From Thermothelomyces thermophilus ATCC 42464 (taxonomy: Eukaryota > Ascomycota > Sordariomycetes > Sordariales > Chaetomiaceae), in assembly GCF_000226095.1 (NCBI RefSeq), contig NC_016472.1:1240001-1304000 (forward strand): a stretch of DNA of 64,000 nt. The letters are read 5' to 3'. Both the position numbers and the translations under genes were made by a program. Below are positions 43,653-54,303 of this stretch, in pieces (position 1 is the stretch's first letter; every line of letters starts with the position of its first letter). Below the pieces are notes generated by a model that saw nothing but the letters and a program-made list of their open reading frames with translations, had not been told where the DNA came from and made no database searches.

Positions 43653-45201
43653 TTACTTCTTCCTACCTCGTCCCCGGCCTGAACCACCACCGCCGCCGCC
43701 GCCGCCGCCTCTCTTCCCCGAGCCTCGCTCCTCGCCCGTCATGTCCCCTTCGTCCTGGTCGCCTGGGCTCTTTCTGCGCAGCGTCCCGAGCGAGACGTTG
43801 ACGAACTCTTCCTCGCTGTCCGACTCGCCCAGGTTGAACAGGATGGGCATGCGGAAGGCGCCCAGGTCCTCGTCCATCCCGCCGCCGTTCTCCACCGTCA
43901 GGACGTCGACTTCCTCGTCTTCCTGGTCGAGCCGCCGCTTCTGGATCTCCTCCTGCGGGTGGATGTCGAACTCGTCCTCCCTCTCGATGTACTCGACGTT
44001 CTCCTCCACCTCGACGAAGTCGGGCGCCAGGGCGGACCAGCGCTGCGGGGTCGTGACGGACCAGATGTTGATCCGCCCGGTCTCGAGCCCGCAGGCGGCC
44101 AGCAGGGCGCGGTGGGGGTGCCACTCGATGACGCCCTGCTCCTCCTTGGGACCCTCGAGCATGCGCACCAGGCTGCCGTGGCCGCGCTCCCAGATGTAGA
44201 GTTCGTGGTTGTTGTAGGTGGACGCGGCCACGTACTCGCCCGTCGCGCTGAAGGCCACGTGGTTCCACGACAGCCTGTTGACCACGTCCTGGAACTTGTG
44301 CTCGAGCGGTAACTGGATCGTGTCCGGGTCCAGGTCGGCCGCCGAGAGGTTCGGCACGATGAAGGTCCGTATGATCCGGTCCTGCGCGTTGACGAGGAGC
44401 TCCCTGCCGGACTCGGTCAGCCGCAGCGTCGTGATGATGCCGCTCGCAATCTTTTCCGAGTAGATGATCTCGCGCGTCCTGGCGTCGATGATGTTGAGGC
44501 GCCCTTTGGTGGTGCCGGCCAGCAAATGGTCGCCTGATGCCGTGTACACGATGGCTGTCGTCATGTGCTTCGCATCCTCCTTGGCTTGTTTCTCCCGCAG
44601 CGCCGGGTCGGTCTCGGTGCTGGTTCGTTTTGGCACCGAGGGCAGGACATATCGCACTTCGACCGGTTCCGTGATATCGACGAGCATCGGTTGGTCCTCG
44701 AAGAGGGCGGCGGCAAACTGGTGGCTGTCTCACCGGTCAGCATATCTTTGGACTCTTTCCCCCCCCCTTTTTTTTAAAAAAAAAAAAGAAAAAGAAAAAA
44801 AAGCAAAAAGCGAAATAGAGGAGCCCATCGAGAGACACGCACTGGTTCCATGGGTGCAGCTCGGCTCCATAGACTGGAGCGCGGAAGCGCACCTCGCGAT
44901 AGCGTTTCCCGTCCTGCAGGTCCCAGAGGATGACCTTCCACCCTTGACACGCCGAAAGCAGATAACGCCCGCACCGAGACCAGCTAAGCGACGTGATATT
45001 CTTGGAATGACCTCTAAGCTTGCGCGCCACGCCCATGGTCTCGAGATCCCAGATGACGACGGTGCCGTCGACGCGGCCCGAGGCCAGAAAGTCGCCCTTG
45101 CGGTTGAATCGGACGCATGTCGAGTGTCCGGACCGGATCGTGTTTGTGATGTTCTCTGGGTAGTCTTGGAGGAGGTAGTCGTCGGAAAGGAGGAGATTCA
45201 T
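43653..45201 (-). CDS. swd1: Swd1/RbBP5 subunit of the COMPASS H3K4 methyltransferase
   Basis: Two exons on the minus strand, 45201-44843 and 44724-43653, give 476 aa; the junction restores ELHPWNHHQFAAALFEDQP. Swd1 is a WD40 protein that, with Swd3, Bre2 and Sdc1, forms the core around the Set1 SET domain and contacts the nucleosome. WD repeats are visible from residue 25 on (CVRFNRKGDFLASGRVDGTVVIWDL; NITSLSWSRCGRYLLSACQGWKVILWDL; AIVYTASGDHLLAGTTKGRLNIID; ATGEYVAASTYNNHELYIWE; HPHRALLAACGLETGRINIW). After the propeller comes a conserved VEYIEREDEFDI segment, matching the RbBP5 activation/hinge region that engages Ash2 and the SET domain. The tail ends in a Gly run and RGRGRKK, coded by a GGC-type repeat. 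Divergent from Thg1 with a 494-bp promoter region. The 118-bp intron contains adjacent T and A runs. Confidence 0.93.
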
Positions 45202-45695
45202 GGCCACGACGGTGGAGGTTGGAGAGGAGAGAGTACGACAAGCTTGCGGATCGATGTCGCGACGAGGCCGAGTTTGGCCTGGAGAATTCGTGGTCCCGTT
45301 GCTGCAGGGCTGCGGCGCCCCACTCCACTACACAAGGTATTGGAGTCACCTAGCGTAGTGTACGGATTAGCGCGCTAGTGTGGTTACGAGAAGGTTTACT
45401 GGGATGGGCAGCGCTGCCGGGCTGGGGTTACACTACACACATTCGAGCACCCGCCGTGGCAGGGGTTCGGTAGCAGATCCGACTTGTGGGGCAAGATGCC
45501 AAGCAGCACCCGCAAGCCGACCCCACGTCGCCCAAAGGCTCGAATGAGTGCGGGTTTGGCGGGGTTGCACTTGACTGCAGGTGCCTACTTCCCGATTCAC
45601 CCAGCATCGGTTGCCTTGAATGCCTCAAACGTACAAAACAGAAGAACAACACATATATTGTACCTATTTGTCAATAAAATAAGGCTGCTTTGAAA
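45202..45695. promoter_or_regulatory. Divergent promoter region of Swd1 and Thg1
   Basis: 494 bp between divergent start codons. An ATAAAATAAGG stretch lies at 45674-45684, just before the Thg1 ATG. No other gene is seen. Confidence 0.5.
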
Positions 45696-47062
45696 ATGGC
45701 AAATTCTAAGTATGGCAGCTGCTGCATGACTCGATGAGATGTGAACCAGAGCTAACATGATTGCACTCGTTTCAAGGTTCGAGTACGTGAAGCAGTTCGA
45801 GCAGACCGACAATCTCCTTCCAAACACATGGATCGTGGTCAGGATCGATGGCCGGGGGTTTACCAAGTACGGACGACCTCAGTTATTATCCAACGCCGTA
45901 CAGCGACATGTCTAACCGCGGCCCAAGGTTCTCAGCAAAATATGCGTTTGAGAAGCCCAACGACAAGCGGGCGCTCGAGCTCATGAACGCGGCAGCCAGG
46001 GCAGTCATGGCCGAGCTCCCAGACATCACCATTGCATATGGCGTCAGCGATGAGTACAGGTATGTTCTATATTGATCCATATTGATGACAATGCTAGGTT
46101 TGGAAGCCTCTGATTAACATTGCCCACCCAGTTTTGTCTTCCACAAGAGCTGCAGTCTTTTTGAGCGTCGCGCGAGGTAGGAAACACCCTCTCCCCCCCC
46201 CCCCCCCAAAAAAATAGTGAGCGCCTTTTCTGTTCCAGGTGCTATTTTCTCGTTTTCCCTCTTTTATTCGTGTCTCTGTCTCTTACGCTGACAACCACAC
46301 AGCAAGTTAATCTCGACGGTCGTCTCGACCTTCACCGCCTACTACATCCATCTTTGGCCGGTTCACTTCCCGGATACCCCTCTGTCACCCCCATTGCCGA
46401 GCTTCGACGGCCGGGCTGTGTGCTATCCGACGGTGCAAAATCTGCGAGATTACATGAGTTGGAGACAAGTAGACTGTAATTGCTCCTCTCCCTTTGTAAT
46501 GCCGTGGTCCGACTCTAACTCGTCAGAAAGGCCACATCAACAATCTTTACAACACGACATTCTGGGCGCTCATCCAGTTAGGGGGGCTCGATGCCACAGA
46601 GGCGGAGAAGACCTTAAAGGTGAGCTCTGGTGCTGTCGTGGAAGAACTGCTGTCACTAACTCGAGAAATCATTAGGGGACCTATGCCGCGGATAAGAACG
46701 AGATCCTGTTTTCGAGATTCGGCATCAACTACAACAACGAACCGGAAATGTACAAAAAGGGCAGTGTCGTGTTTCGGGATGTAAGTTGCTTTGGACTCTC
46801 CAGGTTGGTTAGTTGGCACTACAGAAGCTAAACAGGCGATCAGTATGAGCTGGTGGAACCTGGCACGCACAACACCACCGCCGAGGTGGACAATCTGGCG
46901 GAGCCGGTGCAGCAGTCCAAGACACAGACCGAAAACGACAAGAAGCGAAGGGCAAAGGCGCGGATTGTGGTACAACACCTTGACATTATCAAGGACGATT
47001 TCTGGGACCGCCGGCCCTGGTTGCTATCCAACAAACCGGGCAAAGTACCCAAGGAGCCCTGA
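45696..47062 (+). CDS. thg1: tRNA-His guanylyltransferase
   Basis: Eight exons: 45696-45709 (14 nt), 45777-45866, 45928-46059, 46132-46176, 46303-46475, 46531-46619, 46676-46780, 46844-47062; 288 aa. All phases match, and the first junction gives [13 protein letters not shown], the standard Thg1 N-terminus. Thg1 adds the G-1 nucleotide to tRNA-His in the 3'-5' direction, the identity element for histidyl-tRNA synthetase. The metal-binding carboxylates fall exactly at family positions: D29 in RIDGRGF, and D76 with E77 in SDEYSFVF. Further conserved parts are [37 protein letters not shown] and the [20 protein letters not shown] block. Residues after 220 ([14 protein letters not shown]) are a lineage-specific insertion before [12 protein letters not shown]-like sequence (here [19 protein letters not shown]). 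Eight exons in 1.4 kb is the most intron-dense gene here. Intron 4 holds a C15 run followed by A7. Convergent with the Tma23-like gene. Confidence 0.95.
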
Positions 47063-47330
47063 GGCCGTAAGACAACCCGGCCATCCATCCAAACACCATC
47101 CGGCGCCGAGATAGCTCGCTGTCGTCGCACCCAACCTCCCTGCCGCAGATGGGTCGCTGGCAAAGGCCCGCAAAACTGCGGCCTCCCGCACTTGGAACCG
47201 GCACACGCCCATCCAAGTGCGCTGTAGGGAGCTCGAGCATCAGGAAGCGGCGCCTAGTGATAAGAGCCACCAGTCGGCTCGCGCCGAAGGGGGAACATAT
47301 TAGCCTTTTGAATCTTCAGTCCGAGCCCTT

Positions 47331-48059
47331 TCATCCTTGGTCGGCTTTTTGCGCAGCCTCCGCCCGTTTCCTCCTCCTTTCCTCTTTCCGTGCCCGCCTC
47401 TCTGCTCTCCTGGCCCGCCTCTCTTCCTTTGTCTCGCTCGCCTTCCTCGCCCTCTTCAGCTCCTTCTTCGCAGCCTTCTCCGCGGCCTTCTGCGCCGCCC
47501 TAGCCTCGGCCGCCTTTCTCGCGGCTTTCTCCGCCTTGCGTAACCTCCTGGCCGCCCGCCTGGCCTTCCTCTCCTCTCTTGACTCGCTCTGCTTCTCCTT
47601 CTTGGAAACGGACTCTTCGCTCCTCCCGTCGTCGGACGTCGCGGGCGTCGCGTCCGTGGACTCGCCCGTCGCCGTGCCGGTCGTGGCCGCACCGTCCGCC
47701 ACGACGTTCACCTCGATCGTGCCCTCCAGCATGCCGCCCCGCACAAACGACGCGTACAGGCCCCTCGCGCCCGTGTATTTCCCCTTGGGCTGGCTGCTCG
47801 CGACGGCGTCCAGCTTGCCCTGCGTGACCGACTGCACGACGGTGCCCTTCTTGGACGTGTCGAGGCCCTTGAGCTTCTGGTCGAAGGCGTGCAGCCACCA
47901 CTGGTCGCTGGTGTAATGCTTGTTCTGCCCGATCCCGCGGCCGTCCGTGTTGCGCGAGATGAGGAGCGGCTTCGACAGCCCGATGGCGTTGTTGGTCGGG
48001 TGCAGCGAGAAGCCCTTGCCCCGCCATCCCTGGGCTTTGAGGAGGGCGGCTGCGTCCAT
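47331..48059 (-). CDS. Tma23-like G-patch ribosome biogenesis protein
   Basis: Single exon, 242 aa, starting MDAAALLKAQGWRGKGFSLH. The first 55 residues form the fungal G-patch seen in Tma23: GWRGKGFSLHPTNNAIGLSK and LLISRNTDGRGIGQNKHYTS, followed by DQWWLHAFDQKLKGLDTS. Tma23 is a nucleolar yeast protein linked to 40S ribosome biogenesis; G-patches usually activate DEAH helicases such as Prp43. The C-terminal 90 residues are a Lys/Arg/Ala-rich charged helix, probably a coiled coil and nucleolar signal (REERKARRAARRLRKAEKAA). The middle (about 120-150) is poorly conserved Gly/Thr/Ser-rich linker. The end (AQKADQG) was taken as the first in-frame stop. Divergent from RPB1 with 942 bp between start codons. 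Confidence 0.87.
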   Translation of the reverse strand: MDAAALLKAQGWRGKGFSLHPTNNAIGLSKPLLISRNTDGRGIGQNKHYTSDQWWLHAFDQKLKGLDTSKKGTVVQSVTQGKLDAVASSQPKGKYTGARGLYASFVRGGMLEGTIEVNVVADGAATTGTATGESTDATPATSDDGRSEESVSKKEKQSESREERKARRAARRLRKAEKAARKAAEARAAQKAAEKAAKKELKRARKASETKEERRARRAERRARKEERRRKRAEAAQKADQG

Positions 48060-49001
48060 GGCGGGCTACCTTTATTATGGTCGTGGTGGTAATTTTTAGG
48101 GGGAAGAGAAAGAGGAAGAGGGGCTTCGTCGTGTTATTGGAATGGTCCTGGCTGTTCTCGATTCTTCATGGGTAGTGATGTCGAGCTAGCTCGCGGACAA
48201 TCCGCATGTCGGCTCGTTTTGTATCGGACAACCTTGACGGGTCGAGGACACCGAGAGAGAATGTACGGATTTACTGTAAACTTCAAAATTTTGGCTTGGC
48301 GGGTTGTTTCGTGGGGTTACTAGGTGTACTGTGTACTCTGTATGTACATACACTGTGAGTTATACTATACAGTAGCCTTACGTAATCCATAGCTGTTGTT
48401 GCCTTGTGAGGACCGCTGCCTTCTTAGGTTCCTCCAAAGTGGGTCAGAATCAGCCGCTTTCGCCTCTCACCCGCGTTGCTTTGTCAAGGTCGAAGTTTTC
48501 GGCCCATCGCCGTGTCCTCCTTTCCCTTGAAACACCATTCATCAACCATCCCGCCGCCGTCGCGAATCGCGTCAAGCAGCTTCGAATTCTTGTCGCCCAT
48601 CCTTTTCCGACAGGATATCGAACGTGCGATTTGCGGTATTCCGATCCACCGCTTTTCTTTTTCGAGCCGCAGCGAGACTGGAAACGATAAGCCTCTGACG
48701 GTCGCTGCAGGCCGCTGGGCCTGGAAAGCGTGGTGGAGGAGGTCCTCAAAGACCATCGCGGAAAGTCGTCACCACGCCGGCTTTCTCGCCATCGAAACAA
48801 TTGCCAGTCGTTCATCGACATTTCTTCTCCTTCTTGGCCGTTCGACCTCCTTCGCCAGGTCGCCGCGCGCATCTCGGTTGACGCGACATTCCCTTGACCA
48901 ACGTTCCGGTCAGCTAGCCGACCGCTGTTTTCGCACGAATTCCCCATCTCGAATTTTTTGCTCAAAGCTCCATTTCGCATCCGGTCCGCATTACCTACAA
49001 T
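48060..49001. promoter_or_regulatory. Divergent promoter region of the Tma23-like gene and RPB1
   Basis: 942 bp between divergent start codons. The half next to RPB1 (about 48470-49000) is pyrimidine-rich with CTCCTT and TTTTCTTTTTC runs, typical of fungal housekeeping leaders. A TGTATGTACATACAC near-palindrome lies at about 48340-48354. Confidence 0.55.
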
Positions 49002-52000
49002 ATGGCGAACCTTATCTTTGCGCACTCGAGTGCGCCGATCCGCGAGATCAAGGAGATCCAGTTCGGACTCCTGTCCCCTGAAGAAATCAAGGGAATGAGC
49101 GTCTGCCATATCGTCTATCCCGAGACCATGGACGAGACCCGGACGAAGCCTCGCGATGGTGGCCTCAACGATCCCCTCCTCGGCTCCGTTGACCGACAGT
49201 TCAAATGCAAGACGTGCACCGAGAACATGACGGAGTGCCCCGGCCATTTCGGCCACATCGAGCTTGCCCGGCCCGTCTTCCACCCCGGTTTCATCAGGCG
49301 CACAAAGAAGTTGCTCGAGATGGTCTGCCACAACTGTAGCAAGGTGTTGGCTGATCGAGTTAGTGCACCATTGCCCGGTCGGGTAGATCTTTGTGTCGCT
49401 TGATGCTGACTCTGAAAATCAGTCCGACCCTCAGTATGCCGCCGCGATGCGGATCCGGGATCCCAAGGTTCGGTTCAAGCGGGTCTGGGATATTTGCAAG
49501 AGCAAGAGGCGTTGCGACAACGATCCGCCCAAGCAGGCCGAGGATGGTGAATACAACCTGAACGGCACCGGAGACCGACCCGTCGAAGGTCACGGAGGAT
49601 GCGGCAACATACAGCCCGTCATTCGCCAGCAGGCTCTCACTCTCTGGGGCAGTATCGAGACCAAGGATGAAGACGGAGTGAAGACCAAGGAGAAGAAGAT
49701 CATCACTCCGGAAATGGCTCTCAATATCTTCCGCCGCATGTCGGACGAGGAGATGATCGACATCGGCATCAACATCTCTCAAGCCCGGCCCGAATGGATG
49801 ATTATTACTGTCCTTCCCGTCCCTCCCCCTCCAGTCCGTCCTAGCATTTCCATGGACGGAACTGGAACAGGCTTGCGGAACGAGGATGACTTGACCTACA
49901 AGCTCGGCGATATCATTCGCGCCAACGGCAATGTCAGGCAGGCTATTGCGGAGGGCTCGCCCCAGCACATCATCACGGACTTTGAGAATCTGCTCCAGTA
50001 CCACGTCGCTACCTACATGGACAACGACATCGCCGGCCAGCCACAAGCGCTGCAAAAGAGTGGTCGTCCCGTTAAGGCTATTCGCGCCCGCCTAAAGGGA
50101 AAGGAGGGGCGCCTTCGGGGCAACTTGATGGGGAAGCGTGTCGACTTTTCGGCTCGTACCGTCATCACTGGCGATGCCAACATCTCGTTGGACGAGGTCG
50201 GCGTGCCGCGCAGCATTGCTCGTACCTTGACCTACCCCGAAACGGTCACGCCTTACAACATTGCCAAACTCACAAAGCTGGTCCAGAACGGGCCGAATGA
50301 GCACCCTGGAGCCAGGTTCGTCGTCCGGTCGGACGGCACTCGTCTCGATCTCCGCCACCACCGGCGGGCGACTGGCATCCAGCTCGAGTACGGCTGGAAG
50401 GTGGAGCGCCACCTGATGGATGGTGACTACATCATCTTCAACCGCCAGCCCTCTCTTCACAAGGAGTCAATGATGGGCCACAGGGTACGGGTCATGCCCT
50501 ATTCCACTTTCCGGCTCAACTTGTCAGTTACTTCTCCCTACAACGCCGATTTCGACGGTGACGAGATGAATTTGCACGTTCCCCAGACGGAGGAGACGCG
50601 TGCCGAGGTCAAGGAGCTATGCATGGTTCCCTTGAACATCGTCTCGCCCCAGAGAAACGGCCCCCTCATGGGTATTGTTCAGGACACACTGGCTGGCGTC
50701 TATAAGCTCTGTCGGCGAGACGTTTTCCTCACCAAGGAGGAGGTGATGAACATCATGCTCTGGGTTCCGGACTGGGATGGCATCATTCCTCTGCCCGCAA
50801 TCCACAAGCCCCGCCCCCGGTGGACCGGCAAGCAGATCATCAGCTTGATCATCCCCAGCATCATCAACATTCATATGCCCTCGGAACAGCAGGACAAGGA
50901 CCATCCTTTTGAGGACGACGGCCTCCTCATTCAGCAAGGCGAATTGATGTTCGGCCTGCTGTCGAAGAAGAGCGTCGGCGCCTCTGGTGGCGGCATTGTC
51001 CACCTGTGCTACAACGAGCTCGGCCCGCAAGGTGCCATGGATTTCCTCAACGGTTGCCAGCGGGTAGTCAACTACTGGCTGTTGCATAACGGCTTCAGTA
51101 TCGGTATCGGCGACACGATCCCCGACGAGGTGACCATCGGCCTGATCCAGAAGCACATCAACGACGAGAAGGCCGAGGTTGCCCGGTTGACGCAGCAGGC
51201 CACCAACAACGAGCTTGAGCCGCTTCCCGGCATGAACATTCGCGAGACCTTCGAGAACAAGGTCTCGACGGCTCTTAACAAGGCCCGCGACAAGGCCGGC
51301 ACAAGCACCCAAAAGAGCTTGAAGGATCTGAACAACGCAGTCATCATGGCACGCTCCGGTTCCAAGGGCTCGTCGATCAACATCTCGCAGATGACCGCCT
51401 TGGTGGGGCAACAGATCGTTGAAGGAAAGCGGATCCCATTCGGCTTCAAGTACCGCACCCTTCCGCATTTCACCAAGGACGACTACTCCCCCGAGGCCAG
51501 GGGTTTCGTTGAGAACTCCTACCTCCGCGGCCTTACGCCCTCGGAGTTCTTCTTCCACGCCATGGCTGGTAGAGAGGGTCTGATTGATACCGCTGTCAAG
51601 ACAGCCGAAACGGGCTACATCCAACGCCGCCTTGTCAAGGCGCTGGAGGATGCGGAAGCTCGCTACGACGGAACCGTGCGCAACTCACTGGGCGACATCA
51701 TTCAGTTCGTCTACGGCGAGGACGGCCTGGACGGTCTCGCCATCGAGAGGCAGCGTGTGGACCACATGAACTTGTCGAACAAGAACTTCGAAAAACGGTT
51801 CCGTCTAGACGTCATGGACGAAGCCGCCTCGTCCTCGATCCTCGATTCCCTCGAGTACGGCAGGGAAATGGCTAGTGATCCGGCCGTGCAGGAGCTCTTG
51901 GACCAGGAGTACGAGCAGTTGCTCGCCGATCGTGAGCTCGTGCGACAGATCAACCGTCGCAAGATGGCCGATGATTACATGCAGCTTCCTCTCAATGTCG

Positions 52001-54303
52001 CTCGCATCATTGAGACGGCCAAGAAGCTCTTCAAGGTTGACGATTCTCAGCGCAGCGACCTCACGCCCAACGACGTGATTCCCGCCGTCCGGGCCTTGCT
52101 CGACAGGATGGTGGTAGTCCGCGGGGATGATATAATCTCGAAGGAGGCCGATTACAACTCGACCCTCTTGTTCAAGATCCAGTTGCGCTCTCGCCTGGCG
52201 TACAAGCGCCTCGCTGTCGAGCAAAGGATAAACAAGCTAGCCTTTGAGCACATCTTGGGCGAGCTCGAGAACCGTTGGGCCCGCTCGATGGTCGCGCCCG
52301 GTGAGATGGTTGGCGTGCTGGCTGCGCAGTCCATCGGAGAGCCGGCAACGCAGATGACTCTGAATACTTTCCACTTCGCTGGTGTGTCGTCTAAGAACGT
52401 CACGCTGGGTGTGCCTCGCCTCAAGGAAATCCTCAACGTCGCCAAGGACATCAAGACGCCGTCCATGGTTGTCTACCTGGATTACGCAAATGCGACTCAG
52501 GAGGATGCGAAGAGGATGCGCAGTGCGGTCGAGCATACCAGCCTCCGTTCTGTCACGGCCGTGACGGAGATCTACTACGATCCGGATATCACCTCCACCG
52601 TCATCCCAGAGGACTACGACATGGTCGAGTCCTACTTCCTGATTCCTGATTCCTCTGACCAGGATTCCATCGAAAACCAATCCCGCTGGCTGCTCAGGCT
52701 GACCCTCGATCGGCAAAAGATGCTTGACAAGGGCCTGCGCGTAGAGGATGTTGCAGCACGGATCAAGGAAGAATATAAGAAGGACGTTGCTGTCATTTTC
52801 AGCGACAACAACGCCGAGGAGATGGTCATCCGCATCCGTGTCATTCGCCAGGATGACGACAAGGATGAAGACGGCAACAAGATCATTGAGGATGACGTGA
52901 TGCTGAAGCGTCTCGAGAAGCATCTCCTTGACAATTGCACCCTACGCGGCGTTCCTGGCATCGAGAGAGCCTTCTTGAACAAGGGTGTCAAGCTGGCGGT
53001 GCTACCGGACGGCTCTCAGGTGGCCAATAAGGAAACACCAGAGTGCATGGAGTGGTATCTCGACACGCAGGGCACATCCCTGAGGGAGGTCCTCACGATT
53101 GAAGGCGTTGACACCAGGCGCACCTATACGAACGACCTGTACCAGATCGTGGATGTGTTCGGCATCGAAGCAGCGCGGGCGGCCCTTATGCAGGAGCTGA
53201 CCCAGGTGCTCGCGTTCGGTGGTTCTTACGTGAACCACCGGCATCTCGCACTTCTTGTCGATGTCATGACATACCGTGGCAGCATCGCCGCGGTGACACG
53301 CCACGGTATCAACCGCGCCGACACGGGTGCTCTGATGCGCTGCTCTTTCGAGGAGACAGTTGAGATTCTGCTCGAGGCTGCCGCCGTCGGTGAACTCGAC
53401 GACTGCCGTGGTATCTCGGAGAACGTCATGTTGGGCCAGATGGCACCTATGGGCACCGGCCACTTTGATGTACTTCTCGACCCTAAGATGCTCGAGACGG
53501 TCATCTCGGACAACTCTCGCATGGGCCTGATGCCCGGCATGACTATCAAGGGAGGCCAGCTCGAGGGTGCCGCAACGCCCTACGACACGGGTTCGCCGAT
53601 GGCAGACAACGGGTATCTAGGCAGCTTCTCCCCGACTATGGGTAACTTCTCGCCCATCCAGGGTGCAGGCTCCGACAGCCCCAGCGGGTTTGGGACCGAG
53701 TACGGCGGCGGTTTTGGTGGTTCGAGCAGCGCCAACCCATACGCGACGAGCCCTCGCGCTACCAGCCCCTTCTCTACATCGCCCACTTCTCCATTCAGCT
53801 ACTCGCCGTCGTCACCTCTGGGGTACTCGCCCACTTCCCCTCTCCTCGATGCCGGTGGTCGGTATGCTTCGAGCCCGCAGTTCAGTCCGTCGTCCCCGTC
53901 ATTCTCGCCGACGTCGCCAATGCTGCGGCCTGGAAGCCCGACCAGCCCGAACTACAGCCCAACATCGCCGAGCTATTCCCCGGCGTCGCCCGCAGCAACC
54001 CGTCATTACTCCCCCACGTCGCCAGCGCAGTTCAACTCGCCGACGTCCCCATCGTACTCGCCGACGAGCCCCAGCTACAGCCCTGCTTCGCCGAATCTGC
54101 ATTCAACCTCGCCGTCGTACTCGCCGGCATCACCTACCTGGTCGCCTACGTCGCCGGATGCCTACTCACCAACAAGCCCGTCGTTCCATCGGTCGCCTGG
54201 GCAGCAGATGTCGCCGACCAGCCCTGGCTACTCGCCGACATCACCTTCCTTCTCACCTAGGACTCCGGGCCGCGGCCCGTCTGGGGGCAGTGGTGATCAG
54301 TAG
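49002..54303 (+). CDS. rpb1: RNA polymerase II largest subunit RPB1
   Basis: Two exons, 49002-49358 and 49423-54303, give 1745 aa; the donor is GTTAGT and the junction restores [22 protein letters not shown]1 is the catalytic large subunit of nuclear RNA polymerase II. Near the N-terminus is the zinc-binding clamp: [23 protein letters not shown] and CHNC. The catalytic loop [10 protein letters not shown] lies at about 493-502, its three Asp holding the active-site magnesium. The bridge-helix and trigger-loop regions ([63 protein letters not shown]) are intact. The C-terminal domain from about residue 1540 consists of diverged YSPTSPS heptads, many reduced to SPTSP or SPASP with spacer residues, ending [12 protein letters not shown]. 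One large exon covers more than 90 percent of the protein, as is common for fungal rpb1. Confidence 0.97.
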
